Part shown: positions 45,601 through 53,353 of the stretch, in pieces
How positions within the stretch are numbered: position 1 is the stretch's first letter
How the letters are laid out: each line of letters begins with the position of its first letter
Assembly: GCA_002069765.1 (NCBI GenBank)
Contig: MWBZ01000006.1
Coordinates: 1-64,000 of the forward strand
Source of the DNA: a bacterium ADurb.Bin243
Lineage (GTDB): Bacteria > Muiribacteriota > UBA9980
Direction: 5' to 3'
Length of the DNA stretch: 64,000 nucleotides
Made by a program: the position numbers and the translations under genes
The notes under the pieces: model-generated
Databases searched by the model: none
Told to the model about the DNA's origin: nothing
What the model saw: the letters and a program-made list of their open reading frames with translations, nothing else

Positions 45601-45810
45601 TATGCCGTGAAGCGCTTCGGCGGCCCTTTCGTAAAGGCCGGAGCATATAAGAAATTCGGCATATTCAACCTTGTCGATAGATTCCGCGCCCGGCCCGTTA
45701 ACCAGCATATCTATTTCGCCGGCGATTTTTTCGGGGCCCAGAATTTTTATAAAGGCCGGATTGGCCTTTATGAATTTAATAAGTCGTTCGTAACCGTTAG
45801 TCGAGCTCAT
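42679..45810 (-). CDS. Large TPR protein
   Basis: 1043 residues with no signal peptide or membrane segment, built nearly throughout of TPR-like helical pairs (examples: ANYRAHYLLARCYYMNGSLKEAQ, DFTEAHFKMASIYRIKKDFEKAI). More than fifteen units can be seen, with a less regular middle part. It should be a cytoplasmic scaffold. It is 19 bases downstream of the LuxC-PaaK gene and 27 upstream of the secreted TPR gene. The stop is TAG. What it binds is unknown; operon context points to the acyl-reductase proteins. Confidence 0.85.
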   Translation of the reverse strand: MSSTNGYERLIKFIKANPAFIKILGPEKIAGEIDMLVNGPGAESIDKVEYAEFLICSGLYERAAEALHGIIDADSANYRAHYLLARCYYMNGSLKEAQYPIIKCLEIQPNYDEGRLLLARIFLKARQYEKAQKLFEFYQNHPLYGVIAKLYIAKGYYYSGGFESAAAYLESLLKSGEKSPLFPAIYAYQLSNVEKYDRAFSVIYAHSLSGENENAPRRYILDFMTAFLFSFAARSNYADQYLDEAFSILKKYGDDVSRMNDPVYDLYRNFAMAAYYMKKRDYEKMQQYAEKVCGAGSSYESEDFAVFDFEEFNNIYSLARQNKNKSEALKMKSAGCLHIKSANLSSAVLCFEKAASYAPEDLEILAMLGESYVLTDQTAKALNAYSAIKKLAPANIDAYRRTSEIYMGLGHYDKFISECRQILALDPADIISRYFIGEYLFNNSNLKEADEFLKHIAVRIESELKTSRLESLAPELREIYEKTCFILAQIAYREGNKENTIIYLNSVINVNPENEKAFELLNKLKQSRQDKQIMFLLREADEKEAQQDYTTAMHLYENVIEIDPQFIDAHFRLAKNLIRQKNFDRALFELERIFDYNYKSYDKTAEVYLAMALISYEISKIDKCRESLYSLSHISSDASIALMLLYLHKTSFLIFGASPDFNNLLDELMLKKHEAPDDFINNFSLGYIINNIPGWLFEDQAIFKESLNAAKMAFESDTDDIYAAYSYAFALEKAGEIEPAFEIYTRIASFDHNAGPEVNHTKEKYSLLNNYQNYSISFYDFNLLQNLNLVNFISGAVNKVAYYEETRGNFEDAAHFYSKASKLDKDNPAAAMKTIDLQLNAALSDKNLKISKVSAMIKNLKKDAASDTSRADLKFQLGYLYFKLPDDLDVLGSTLENVVMELKHCVAIDNKYIPAYAVLRAVFQKMGAKDKKMYALALETVKKAADFIDNKNPYLNIELGDCYYYYYAQDFKNDALEYYKKAVLHKPDFTEAHFKMASIYRIKKDFEKAILHYGITYDLEPNGAYAQECKKSIATLKRRHMIE

Positions 45811-45829
45811 TCAAACCTCTTATAAGCAT

Positions 45830-48529
45830 TTATTTACGCATATCTTTAATATTTACGACCTTGCCGGTGCGTTCTACGCGTTCGATTTTGCCGGCCGGCT
45901 GGATGAAAATTTCAAAAGAGCTGAGCCAGCCGGATTCGAGCATGGTTTTTACCTTGAAAGAACCGGCTTTAAGATCGCCGATAATTTTTTCTTTAAGAGC
46001 GGCGGTCTGTTCGCTATTTAACGCGGCCCCTTCTTTTAGTTCCAAAAACAGCTCCAGCGCGTCGAAACCGTTTTTAGTCAAAGCGATAAGCTGAAATATA
46101 GATGAAAGCTGGGGGTTTTTCGCGATAGCGTCCTCGAAATCGCGCGGGGTTAAATTTGCCCCGCCGGCCACGAGAATGTCGTCGCAGCGGCCGAGCAGTT
46201 CGAAAACAGGGTTTTTTCTTCCGCAGGGGCATTCATAGTCGAGCGGCGCGCCCATATCTCCGGTGCGAAACCTTATAACCGGCATTCTGGAGCGGTTCAA
46301 GTTGGTCACGATTATTTCGCCGGCCTCGCCCGGTTTCGCGTCGCGGCCTTCCGGCGTTATGAATTCGGCGTGCTGGTAACCCGATAATACATGGTGGAGG
46401 GCTCCGCCGCTTAAATGAGAGCATTGAAAACCTACGGGTCCGCAATCTACGGCGGCGTATCCGGCCGATACAATTTCTTCTGCGCCCAGGACTTTTTTAA
46501 GGTATTCGCGCGCCGGGGTTCTCATGTGTTCGCCGCCGTAAAGGATCAGGCCTATTTTTATATCGGCCTTCTCCTTCTCGCAGTATTCGGCGAATTTAAG
46601 GATAATGGAAGGCAGCCCGACGACGGCGTCGGGGCGGAGTTTTTTGAAAAATTTGAGCGTGGTCGGAAAATCGGTATTGCCGCCCAGCGCAAGATTGGTG
46701 ACGCCTATCTTTTCGAGCGCCATATTAGCCACTATAAATGAAGTCCACAATCCTCCCGCGATAAAAAGGTTTGCCGTGCGGTGTTTCGGCCTGATACCGG
46801 CCGCGCGGTAAATATCGGCTAAAACGTCGGTTACATACTCCAGCTCGTCGTTTGAGTACACGGAAAATTTAGCTTCGCCGGTGGAGCCGCCCGACGCGAA
46901 AATATAAGCTTTTTCAAGGCCGCCGCCTGAAATTATCCCGGTGGAATCCGGAAGGCAGTTTTCATAAATTTCTTTTTTGCCGAGCGCCGGCAGTTTTTTA
47001 AAAGCGGCGATAAATTCTTCGCCCGAAAGCTCCAGAATTTGAGGCGGGATTACAGTGCGGTAATATTCGGTTTCATAATATGCGTTTTTAAGAATGTTTT
47101 TGATCATGGAAATTTCAGCGGCCTGCGGTATATTGTTCAGCAGCAAGGGCACCTGCTCTTCGTCCTGGATTTCGAGCATCGAATAACGGACCAGGTCGTT
47201 GAGAAGATATTTTGAATCGTGAGACGCGCCGGCGAGGGGTTCGCTGTGCCTGCCGGGCGAGAGCACGCGGCTCGCGCCCAGAGAGTGAAGTTTTTCGGCG
47301 GCGCCGGGAATTTGCGAACCGTCGATAGCTATGGAAACGGCCTGCAGGTAAAATCCGACGCCGGAAACCGCTTCGTAAAAATCAGAAATGCCGCTTACAG
47401 CCTTTACAATTATGTTTCGAAATAGCACGGACGGCTCGCAATCTGAATTATCGCTCAGGACAACGGAGCAGGGCATAGAATCGCCGTCGTAATATATCCT
47501 GGTGTTATCGCCGGCTATGTATTTAGAGTATGCTTTCTCGCGGAATTTTAAAATTTCGATCTGCTCGTCGAGCGAAAGCGTTTTAGGCGGCAGGCTCGAT
47601 TCTTTTCTTTTAAGCGCGTAAAATAAAAATTTACAGAATTCTTCGGCTTTATGCGCCGCGGATTCTACTATGTAAACGTTTTGCGGCGAAGAGCAGGCGG
47701 TCTGTTCCCACATTGAAATATCGGATGCGATCTTATCGCAGAGGGTTTCGAGTTCGCTAATGGTTTTAACGGTATTAAGGTCGGCGAATGCGAAGCTCAT
47801 TTTAGGGCCGTATTCTATAAGCCTGGTTTTTATTGAAACGCCGGCGCGCCATGCAGCTACGGCCTGTGCCCCGCCCCAGACGACGACCGCGTCCATGGAT
47901 TCTTTGAAGATTTTTTCGGTTTTTTCATCGCCGCCCCTGTAATAAAAAACCGAAAAGCAATCGGCCATAACCGAATTTACGTCCATCTCCTGAACGGAGC
48001 GCGCGAACAGCACGGGAAAGAGGATATCGGCATGGCTCAGCTTCAAAAAATTTACGTTCTTCGTAATAAAACCTGAAACAAGCGAATCCACAGCTGAAAT
48101 GAAGACATTAGACGCCGAAACGTGAAGTATATTTCCGAGCGGGTTTAATTTGATCATGCCGCCCGATTTTTTATCGTAGGAGAGCCGGTCGAGCTTTTCA
48201 AAAGCGTGCTCGCAGTTGAGTTCGCTCGCGAGCCTTTCGTTCAGAATTTTTTTGGAGCAGATGTAAGATATGGTCTGGAAGCCGGCTTCGAGCATTTCGT
48301 CGGAATAGCCGGTCTGTTCTTTAAGATAGTCCCATGCTATTTTTCTGAGGTGATAGCCTTTATCGGCCCACGCTCTTGAAACCGAGTCCAGCACGTTGAT
48401 TATATCGTTAATGGGCGCGGCGGCGAGCTTTTTTTTCTTACCGGCCGCTTGTTTTATTATTTCGGAAAATTTTTCCGGGTATGGTTCGAAATTTTTTATG
48501 ATTTCACCGAAGATATATGCGTCAGACAT
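45830..48529 (-). CDS. LuxC-type acyl reductase fused to a PaaK-like adenylate-forming ligase
   Basis: An 899-residue two-domain protein. The N-terminal 440 residues match LuxC acyl-CoA reductase: LGNILHVSASNVFISAVDSLVSG, WGGAQAVAAWR, IEYGPKMSFAF and the catalytic cysteine in WEQTACSSPQNVYIVE. The C-terminal 450 residues match phenylacetate-CoA ligase/LuxE-type adenylate formers: ASGGSTGEAK, LYGGEHMR, NLNRSRMPVIRFRTGD and a late GGANLTPRDFED. The ligase may activate an acid that the reductase turns into an aldehyde. Start follows GGGGTGAAAAG. There is no luciferase near. A fusion of these two families is unusual. Confidence 0.88.
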   Translation of the reverse strand: MSDAYIFGEIIKNFEPYPEKFSEIIKQAAGKKKKLAAAPINDIINVLDSVSRAWADKGYHLRKIAWDYLKEQTGYSDEMLEAGFQTISYICSKKILNERLASELNCEHAFEKLDRLSYDKKSGGMIKLNPLGNILHVSASNVFISAVDSLVSGFITKNVNFLKLSHADILFPVLFARSVQEMDVNSVMADCFSVFYYRGGDEKTEKIFKESMDAVVVWGGAQAVAAWRAGVSIKTRLIEYGPKMSFAFADLNTVKTISELETLCDKIASDISMWEQTACSSPQNVYIVESAAHKAEEFCKFLFYALKRKESSLPPKTLSLDEQIEILKFREKAYSKYIAGDNTRIYYDGDSMPCSVVLSDNSDCEPSVLFRNIIVKAVSGISDFYEAVSGVGFYLQAVSIAIDGSQIPGAAEKLHSLGASRVLSPGRHSEPLAGASHDSKYLLNDLVRYSMLEIQDEEQVPLLLNNIPQAAEISMIKNILKNAYYETEYYRTVIPPQILELSGEEFIAAFKKLPALGKKEIYENCLPDSTGIISGGGLEKAYIFASGGSTGEAKFSVYSNDELEYVTDVLADIYRAAGIRPKHRTANLFIAGGLWTSFIVANMALEKIGVTNLALGGNTDFPTTLKFFKKLRPDAVVGLPSIILKFAEYCEKEKADIKIGLILYGGEHMRTPAREYLKKVLGAEEIVSAGYAAVDCGPVGFQCSHLSGGALHHVLSGYQHAEFITPEGRDAKPGEAGEIIVTNLNRSRMPVIRFRTGDMGAPLDYECPCGRKNPVFELLGRCDDILVAGGANLTPRDFEDAIAKNPQLSSIFQLIALTKNGFDALELFLELKEGAALNSEQTAALKEKIIGDLKAGSFKVKTMLESGWLSSFEIFIQPAGKIERVERTGKVVNIKDMRK

Positions 48530-48554
48530 CTTTTCACCCCGCGGATCGTTTTTA

Positions 48555-49685
48555 CTATTTTTTATTCAGCAGAAGCTCCGCGGCGTGCACCGCGCAGCCT
48601 TTATGTTTGGTTATTCCGCCCCGGCCCAGAAGCTCTATGTAATCGCCTTCGATTCCGCAGGCGCAGTTTTTTCTTAAAACCGCCTTGTCGGTGCATAAAA
48701 GAGATATGGAAGGCACCGAATTTATATACGGCGTATAAAGATGAAGAACTCCGGCCGAATCGTATCCCAGGTCGCGGTGTGAAAGCGGGTGCCGCACGAG
48801 CGCGCGGCTGTAAACCGGAACGTGCATATTAGAATGAGAGCATTCAACATAAGGAATGCCGTGTTCTACCATGCCGAACAGATCGCGGACGTTTTGCGGA
48901 GGCATCCCGAGTATTTCACCGACTTCCCTTTTAAAGCGGTGTTTTTCTATTTCCTTATCGGCCTCGCCCTTCCAGCCGCCGCCGGTCATAACGAATGAGC
49001 GGCCGCCGAAGTTAAAAGTCCTGCCGGTTTCATTTTTAAGTTCGGCGAGTATTTTATAGATGAACGCCGGAAAGCCGAGAATTCTTATAGGTCGTTTCTT
49101 ATCGCGCGAGTATTTTAATATTTGATTTTTAACGCCTTCCTCGTTCAAGAAAAAGTCGTTTTTAGATTTATCGAACTGAATGGCGTAATATATTTCATTA
49201 GCCGGCGCGAGCGATGTGAGTGCCTTATCGGAAAAAGCGGAACCCAGATTTTTGGCCACGCGCGGGTCGTATGTGAAGCACAGATAATTGACTTCGTTTT
49301 CAGGGTCCACCATTCCGAGGGCGCCGTAAACGCCGCGCACTATTTTAAGTATGCGGTCGAGGGATAATTTATCGAGCACGATCCTGCTTTTCTGGCCGCC
49401 GGTGCCGGAAGAAGTGAGTTCCAGCTTTATTTTTTCTTCGGGCACGGATATCAATTCGCGTTCTTTGAACGTATTTACGAAAATATAAGGTATGCGGTAA
49501 ATATCGTTGAATTCTCTTAAATCGTCAGCGCAAAATTTTTTATCGTCGCAGAGCCGGCGGTAAAAGGCGCAGCCGTTGTAATGGCTTATAAAAGCTTCCT
49601 TCATGGCGTCGAAAAACAGCGCTGAAGCCGTTTCATCGAATAAGAAAGGCGATTTTAAATTATACAAACTTTTCTTTAAAGGCAT
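48555..49685 (-). CDS. LuxE-type acyl-protein synthetase
   Basis: A 376-residue protein of the LuxE group: the ATP loop LTSSGTGGQKSRIVLD, the GFPAFIYKIL segment, the TGGGWKGE motif and LFGMVEHGIPYVEC. A C-terminal LLCTDKAVLRKNCACG...DYIELLGRGG resembles the adenylate-former hinge. It should activate a fatty acid as acyl-AMP and pass it to a thiol, feeding the LuxC-type reductase encoded 25 bases downstream. Start ATG 49685 follows TAAGGTGGAGT. It ends TAG-TAA. Substrate unknown; luxAB are absent, so light production is not implied. Confidence 0.9.
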   Translation of the reverse strand: MPLKKSLYNLKSPFLFDETASALFFDAMKEAFISHYNGCAFYRRLCDDKKFCADDLREFNDIYRIPYIFVNTFKERELISVPEEKIKLELTSSGTGGQKSRIVLDKLSLDRILKIVRGVYGALGMVDPENEVNYLCFTYDPRVAKNLGSAFSDKALTSLAPANEIYYAIQFDKSKNDFFLNEEGVKNQILKYSRDKKRPIRILGFPAFIYKILAELKNETGRTFNFGGRSFVMTGGGWKGEADKEIEKHRFKREVGEILGMPPQNVRDLFGMVEHGIPYVECSHSNMHVPVYSRALVRHPLSHRDLGYDSAGVLHLYTPYINSVPSISLLCTDKAVLRKNCACGIEGDYIELLGRGGITKHKGCAVHAAELLLNKK

Positions 49686-49713
49686 ACTCCACCTTATATC
49701 GTTTAAGTTTTTA

Positions 49714-50910
49714 TCAGTCTTGAAAAATGCCCGGCTCTTCGTCGAACGGCTTGTTGAAGCGCAGCACCATGCTGTACCAGCATTCCATGAAAGCTTCCAG
49801 GAATTTCTGGTTGTTTTTCACCAGGTGAATTTCGGTGAAATCGAGTCCTACGAAGGAGCGCGACATAGCCATATAATCTATGCGCTCGCCGTTGGAGTTC
49901 TGCCTCATGGCCGGAAAATACGAGCACGGAAGGAAACGGGCTTCCAGCGCTTGTTTTTGCATGGTCGGATCGAAGGCGGAAACCAGAAGTTCGACGTATT
50001 CGGCGCCGGCCACGGCTTTAGCCGCGCGGCAGAAAGAGTTGAGAAGGTTGGTGAAGTTGCGCGCCTCGCATTTAAAAGCGATTATCGCCATATGGCCGTC
50101 CTGGCGGTTCATGTTGCAGAATATTTCGTTTTTGAGGTCTTTTGAGTAGAAGCGCATATTAGGCGCGTGGAAAGGGAAAAATCCCGACATTTTATTGGCT
50201 TCGGAAGAAAGGTGTTCGTTGTAAACGCGCTCTACTTCTTTTGCGTTATCGTCGTAAATGAACCATATCGTATCTTCCTGCGGAACATCTTCGAGTTTAT
50301 CGAGTATAAGAGCGTCTTCGAAAGAGAATATTTCCTGCGCGATCCTGTATAATTTTTTGAGTTCGGGAATAAGGGTCGGCATTAAGAGGCGGTTCTCGAA
50401 AGCGGTTTTGGAGAAAAAAACTTCGAGCCCGTGGCTTTCGTGCTTCTGTACGCGGCGCACGTTAGGAAAAATACCCAGGCTTATAAAGCCGATATGTTCA
50501 AGCACTATCTGCGACGCGAAAGAAACCGTTCTGGTGGTGGCGTATATGGCGTCGCAAAGGCGGCTTATATTGCAAAGATCTTCCACCACTTCTTTTACCA
50601 TGTAATGCATTATATTTTTGCCCTGATATTCAGGATGAACGGCCGCGGCGTAAACTTTGCCGAGTCTGTTAGCTTCGTCGATTCTAAAAATTACGGACCC
50701 GATCACCTGATTTTTCTTGACGCAGATATACCATCTGCAATCATCGCTTGCAATTTTTTCCGCGGCGGCTTCTTTCTGGGTGGCTTCCGGCAGAGTATAT
50801 TTTGAAGAGTAAACAATATCGTAAAGTTTAAGAATTTGATCGATGTCGCTCAATTCGGCTCTTTTGAGCCTCACTCGAGTGTTATCGGGAAGAACTATCT
50901 GTTTTCTCAT
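49714..50910 (-). CDS. GNAT-family acetyltransferase with extra C-terminal domain
   Basis: 398 residues from ATG 50910, which follows AAAAGGGATGTTT; an ATG six bases earlier lies directly on that site. Residues about 8-160 are a GNAT fold with the acetyl-CoA loop (AAAVHPEYQGKNIMHYM) and SVIFRIDEANRLGKVYAAAV strand. The remaining 230 residues have no recognised motif but keep an alpha/beta pattern and could be a degenerate second GNAT. It is the first gene of the LuxE/LuxC-PaaK/TPR operon, so an acyl or amine substrate linked to that pathway is likely. Confidence 0.85.
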   Translation of the reverse strand: MRKQIVLPDNTRVRLKRAELSDIDQILKLYDIVYSSKYTLPEATQKEAAAEKIASDDCRWYICVKKNQVIGSVIFRIDEANRLGKVYAAAVHPEYQGKNIMHYMVKEVVEDLCNISRLCDAIYATTRTVSFASQIVLEHIGFISLGIFPNVRRVQKHESHGLEVFFSKTAFENRLLMPTLIPELKKLYRIAQEIFSFEDALILDKLEDVPQEDTIWFIYDDNAKEVERVYNEHLSSEANKMSGFFPFHAPNMRFYSKDLKNEIFCNMNRQDGHMAIIAFKCEARNFTNLLNSFCRAAKAVAGAEYVELLVSAFDPTMQKQALEARFLPCSYFPAMRQNSNGERIDYMAMSRSFVGLDFTEIHLVKNNQKFLEAFMECWYSMVLRFNKPFDEEPGIFQD

Positions 50911-50979
50911 AAACATCCCTTGAAAAGTGACTTTATATAATAAAAAACTTTACCACGCATGTTTTTAAACTATTACATA

Positions 50980-51008
50980 AATATACCATATACCTCGTTA
51001 ATATTCAA
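50980..51008 (-). promoter_or_regulatory. Sigma-70-type promoter of the LuxC/LuxE operon
   Basis: Minus strand TTGAAT, 17-base spacer, TATATT; start near 50973, leader of about 60 bases. It lies just below the divIVA terminator, so the five-gene operon is an independent unit. Confidence 0.65.
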
Positions 51009-51034
51009 TACAATTAATATAAAAAAATTAAAAT

Positions 51035-51068
51035 AAAAAAGGACCGTCTTGCCGGACGGCCCTTTTTT
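51035..51068 (-). terminator. Intrinsic terminator of divIVA
   Basis: Minus strand hairpin AAAAAAGG-CCGTC / GACGG-CCTTTTTT with a short loop and T-run, 27 bases after the divIVA stop. Confidence 0.9.
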
Positions 51069-51094
51069 ATTTATTTTTTATGGCTTTTTATTAT

Positions 51095-51583
51095 TTATTC
51101 TTCGTTAGCTTTAAGCCTTGCGCTGCGTTTATTATTATTTTCCTCGTCGGACCTTAGAATTTCAGCGAAGGATTCGAGCAGGTTTTTCATTTCGAGTTTC
51201 AAAACGCGTTTATTTTTTTTGAGTTCCTGAATTTCGCGCATTAGTTCTTTCGCTTCCACGCGGGCGTCTTCGATTATTTTTTCGGCGCGGAGTTCCGCTT
51301 CTTTTAAAAGAAGTTCGGATTCGCGTTCTGCGTTGACTTTCAGGTCCGTAGAAGTCCTTTGCGCAGACACCAGAGTCTGTTTGAGCGTTTTTTCGAGTTC
51401 GAGATAATCTTTGAGCTGGGCTTTAAAGCGTTCGGCCTGTTCGGTCAGATTGCGGTTTTCGGCGTAAACCACCTCATATTCTTTAGATATTTTCGCTATA
51501 AACTCGTTGACGTCGTTTTCGTCATAGCCGCGGAAAGATCTTTGAAATACATGCTGCTGGATATCTAAAGGCGTTAATCTCAT
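51095..51583 (-). CDS. divIVA: DivIVA-family cell division/polarity protein
   Basis: 162 residues from the ATG at 51583, giving the typical start MRLTPLDIQQHVF; an ATG three codons earlier lies on the AGGGG ribosome site. The N-terminal lipid-binding motif (FRGYDENDVNEFI) is followed by a long coiled coil and a charged tail. It binds curved membranes and guides septum or pole proteins. It follows yggT by 55 bases, and yggS is further upstream, the known ylmE-ylmG-divIVA order. SepF is not seen. Confidence 0.93.
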   Translation of the reverse strand: MRLTPLDIQQHVFQRSFRGYDENDVNEFIAKISKEYEVVYAENRNLTEQAERFKAQLKDYLELEKTLKQTLVSAQRTSTDLKVNAERESELLLKEAELRAEKIIEDARVEAKELMREIQELKKNKRVLKLEMKNLLESFAEILRSDEENNNKRSARLKANEE

Positions 51584-51638
51584 AACACACATCCCCTTTT
51601 TTCGTTTAATAAAGATTAATTTTTATTTTAATAAATAG

Positions 51639-51905
51639 TTAAAGTCTCAATAAATTAAGCACCAGCATTTCGATCTGGTACAGTATGAAAAGCGCTATTA
51701 TCGGCGACAAATCCAGGCCCATGCCCGGAGCCAGATGCAGCGCCACTCTGAACGGCTTTAAAACCGGATCGGTGAAGTCTCTCAAAAAGTTCGTAAATAA
51801 GGTCCCCCGTCCGATCGATATCCATGAAGTCAATATTCTTAACAATATCATAACTTCGACGGTTTTAAAAATTATAACTACTATTTCGTTCAAAGTGTAA
51901 AACAT
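51639..51905 (-). CDS. yggT: YggT/YlmG family membrane protein
   Basis: An 88-residue protein with two membrane segments and the family pattern LRILTSWISIG...NFLRDFTDPVLKPFRVALHLAPGMGLDLSPIIALFIL. Start ATG 51905 follows GAAGGAAGATT. The family acts in division or membrane organisation near FtsZ. It lies between divIVA and yggS, but about 690 bases of repeats separate it from yggS. Confidence 0.93.
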   Translation of the reverse strand: MFYTLNEIVVIIFKTVEVMILLRILTSWISIGRGTLFTNFLRDFTDPVLKPFRVALHLAPGMGLDLSPIIALFILYQIEMLVLNLLRL

Positions 51906-51969
51906 AATCTTCCTTCAAACAATAGTATCGGCATATTATTAATTATCATTAACGTTGCATATAAAAAAA

Positions 51970-52072
51970 GCTCTTATTCATTTCATGTGGGTAAGTTTAT
52001 CAGTGAATAGTGTATAGTGTATAGTGAATAGTTAAGGCTGGGGCTCGCTTTGCGAGCTTTATTTTTTATAAA
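51970..52072 (+). repeat. Dispersed non-coding repeat family 2, copy 1 (heptad element)
   Basis: About 100 bases shared with 63364-63470 in the same orientation. It starts GCTCTTATTCATTTCAT, has five tandem heptads (52002-52036: AGTGAAT, AGTGTAT, AGTGTAT, AGTGAAT, AGTTAAG) and ends in a GC hairpin (GCTCGC TTT GCGAGC, 52043-52057) followed by TTTATTTTTT, which looks like an intrinsic terminator. Confidence 0.85.
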
Positions 52073-52114
52073 ATATTTAAGAATGCATTTTAAGCGGGTA
52101 GTATTGGGCAGGGC

Positions 52115-52241
52115 GCCAGACAAGTTTTTTCGGGGACGCGTTCTAAAATCCCTCCGGGATTTTTGCCGCTTGAGCTCAGCGCCTACCGCCCCTCCCTGGG
52201 CTCCGGCGCTTCCGCTACACCCCTCAAAAATTTTGTCTGGC
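52115..52241. repeat. Inverted-repeat element of about 127 bases
   Basis: Imperfect terminal inverted repeats of about 21 bases (GCCAGACAAGTTTTTT at the left, AAAAATTTTGTCTGGC at the right) enclose a GC-rich core with an inner hairpin AAAATCCC/GGGATTTT. There is no open frame worth reporting. It resembles a small non-autonomous mobile element or a structured RNA. No second copy is in the window. Confidence 0.6.
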
Positions 52242-52347
52242 CCCTGCTACGAGCTTAAAGACAACTTAAACAATGGATTAAGACCTGAAAGCACTTTTAT
52301 AGGCTGGTTAACTCCAAAGCCTGTTATAAAACCATAATCTTGGCTAA

Positions 52348-52577
52348 CCAGCAAGCCATTATTGCAGCGCAGACGCGAGCGTAAGCGCGCGTCTGCAAAC
52401 GAACGAAAGGCAGTGGAGAAATTTGAGGCAGTTGCCGAAAAGATCATAACTGAATTAAATTAAAGCCACTGCAGAAAAGCCGGCAATCCACAAAAATAAA
52501 GCGTCAGGCGAATTCGGGGTTGGAAGGGTTTTTAAGGGAAGGGAGGGGCCTTCGGCACCTCGCCTTCCCTTATCAAA
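52348..52577 (-). repeat. Dispersed non-coding repeat family 1, copy B
   Basis: Reverse-strand copy of 4939-5133 with about four of five bases alike in the best 120 bases. It has the same leading hairpin (52534-52571, arms AAGGGAAGG/CCTTCCCTT) and a trailing hairpin with perfect arms GCAGACGCG/CGCGTCTGC (about 52371-52398). It begins about 20 bases after the yggS stop, the same place relative to its upstream gene as copy A. Confidence 0.85.
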
Positions 52578-52595
52578 AAAGCGTTAAAAAGCGGT

Positions 52596-53321
52596 TTACT
52601 TAAAAAGTATGCGGCCTGGCCTTATGATGTTGGCGCCGCGTTCGATTGCCAGTTCGAAATCTTCGCTCATGCCCATTGAGAGGTATTTACAGCCGGGGCC
52701 GTATTTATCTTTAAGAACCTTGAAAAAAGAATATGCTTTATCGAAGCAGGCGCGTATTTCGTCGGCGGTTCCATCGAAAAGGGCCATGGTCATAACTCCC
52801 GCCAGCACGAGAGCGCCGCAGCCGTTAACAGCCGAAGCGAGTTCCATAGCTTCTTCAGGCCGTATGCCTGTTTTGGATTCTTCTTCAGACGTTTTGATTT
52901 CTATGAGCACTTCCATTTTTTTACCGGCCTTTTCGCATTGCTCGTTGAGCTTATGAGCGAGTTTGATAGAATCGACGCTCTGGATCATAGTTGCGCAGGC
53001 GACGGCGTCGCGCGTTTTATTGGTTTGCAGATGGCCTATTACGTGGAATTTGATATCTTTTAAGATATCCGGCCTGTGATTTTTAATATATTCGTGTTTA
53101 GTTTTGAGGTCCTGTATTTTATTTTCGCCAAAAACTCTGACGCCGGCATCCCATGCGTCTATAATGGCTTGTGCGCCGACGTATTTAGAAGCCGCCACGA
53201 CCATGACATCGTAACCGGCGGCGCATTCATCGCTTCCGCCGCGCCCGAAAAATTCGCGCCTCCTTCGAACCGCCTCTGCGATTTTCTGGTTAACATAACT
53301 TAAATTATCTTTGATATTCAT
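52596..53321 (-). CDS. yggS: YggS-type pyridoxal-phosphate homeostasis protein
   Basis: A 241-residue alanine-racemase-fold protein. The PLP lysine is in VMVVAASKYVG, followed by GENKIQDLKTK, FHVIGHLQTNK, SVDSIKLA, IEIKTSEEESKTGI and a C-terminal LSMGMSEDFELAIERGANIIRPGR. It binds PLP and keeps its level balanced; no enzymatic activity is known. Start ATG 53321 follows AGGGTGATAAA. It is 32 bases after the MacB-type gene, so it may be read from the export operon as well as with yggT-divIVA. Confidence 0.96.
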   Translation of the reverse strand: MNIKDNLSYVNQKIAEAVRRRREFFGRGGSDECAAGYDVMVVAASKYVGAQAIIDAWDAGVRVFGENKIQDLKTKHEYIKNHRPDILKDIKFHVIGHLQTNKTRDAVACATMIQSVDSIKLAHKLNEQCEKAGKKMEVLIEIKTSEEESKTGIRPEEAMELASAVNGCGALVLAGVMTMALFDGTADEIRACFDKAYSFFKVLKDKYGPGCKYLSMGMSEDFELAIERGANIIRPGRILFK

Positions 53322-53353
53322 TTTATCACCCTGAAACGAGTATTATTATATTT

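Noticed and set aside
41329-50910. Bioluminescence (lux) operon
   Set aside because: No luxA or luxB; only the acyl-activating and reducing enzymes are present.
51970-52036. CRISPR array
   Set aside because: The repeat unit is only seven bases, directly tandem and without spacers; no cas genes are near.
52050-52447. Small open frames on both strands inside the yggS-yggT gap
   Set aside because: They run across the repeat elements, have no ribosome sites and are not kept between repeat copies.
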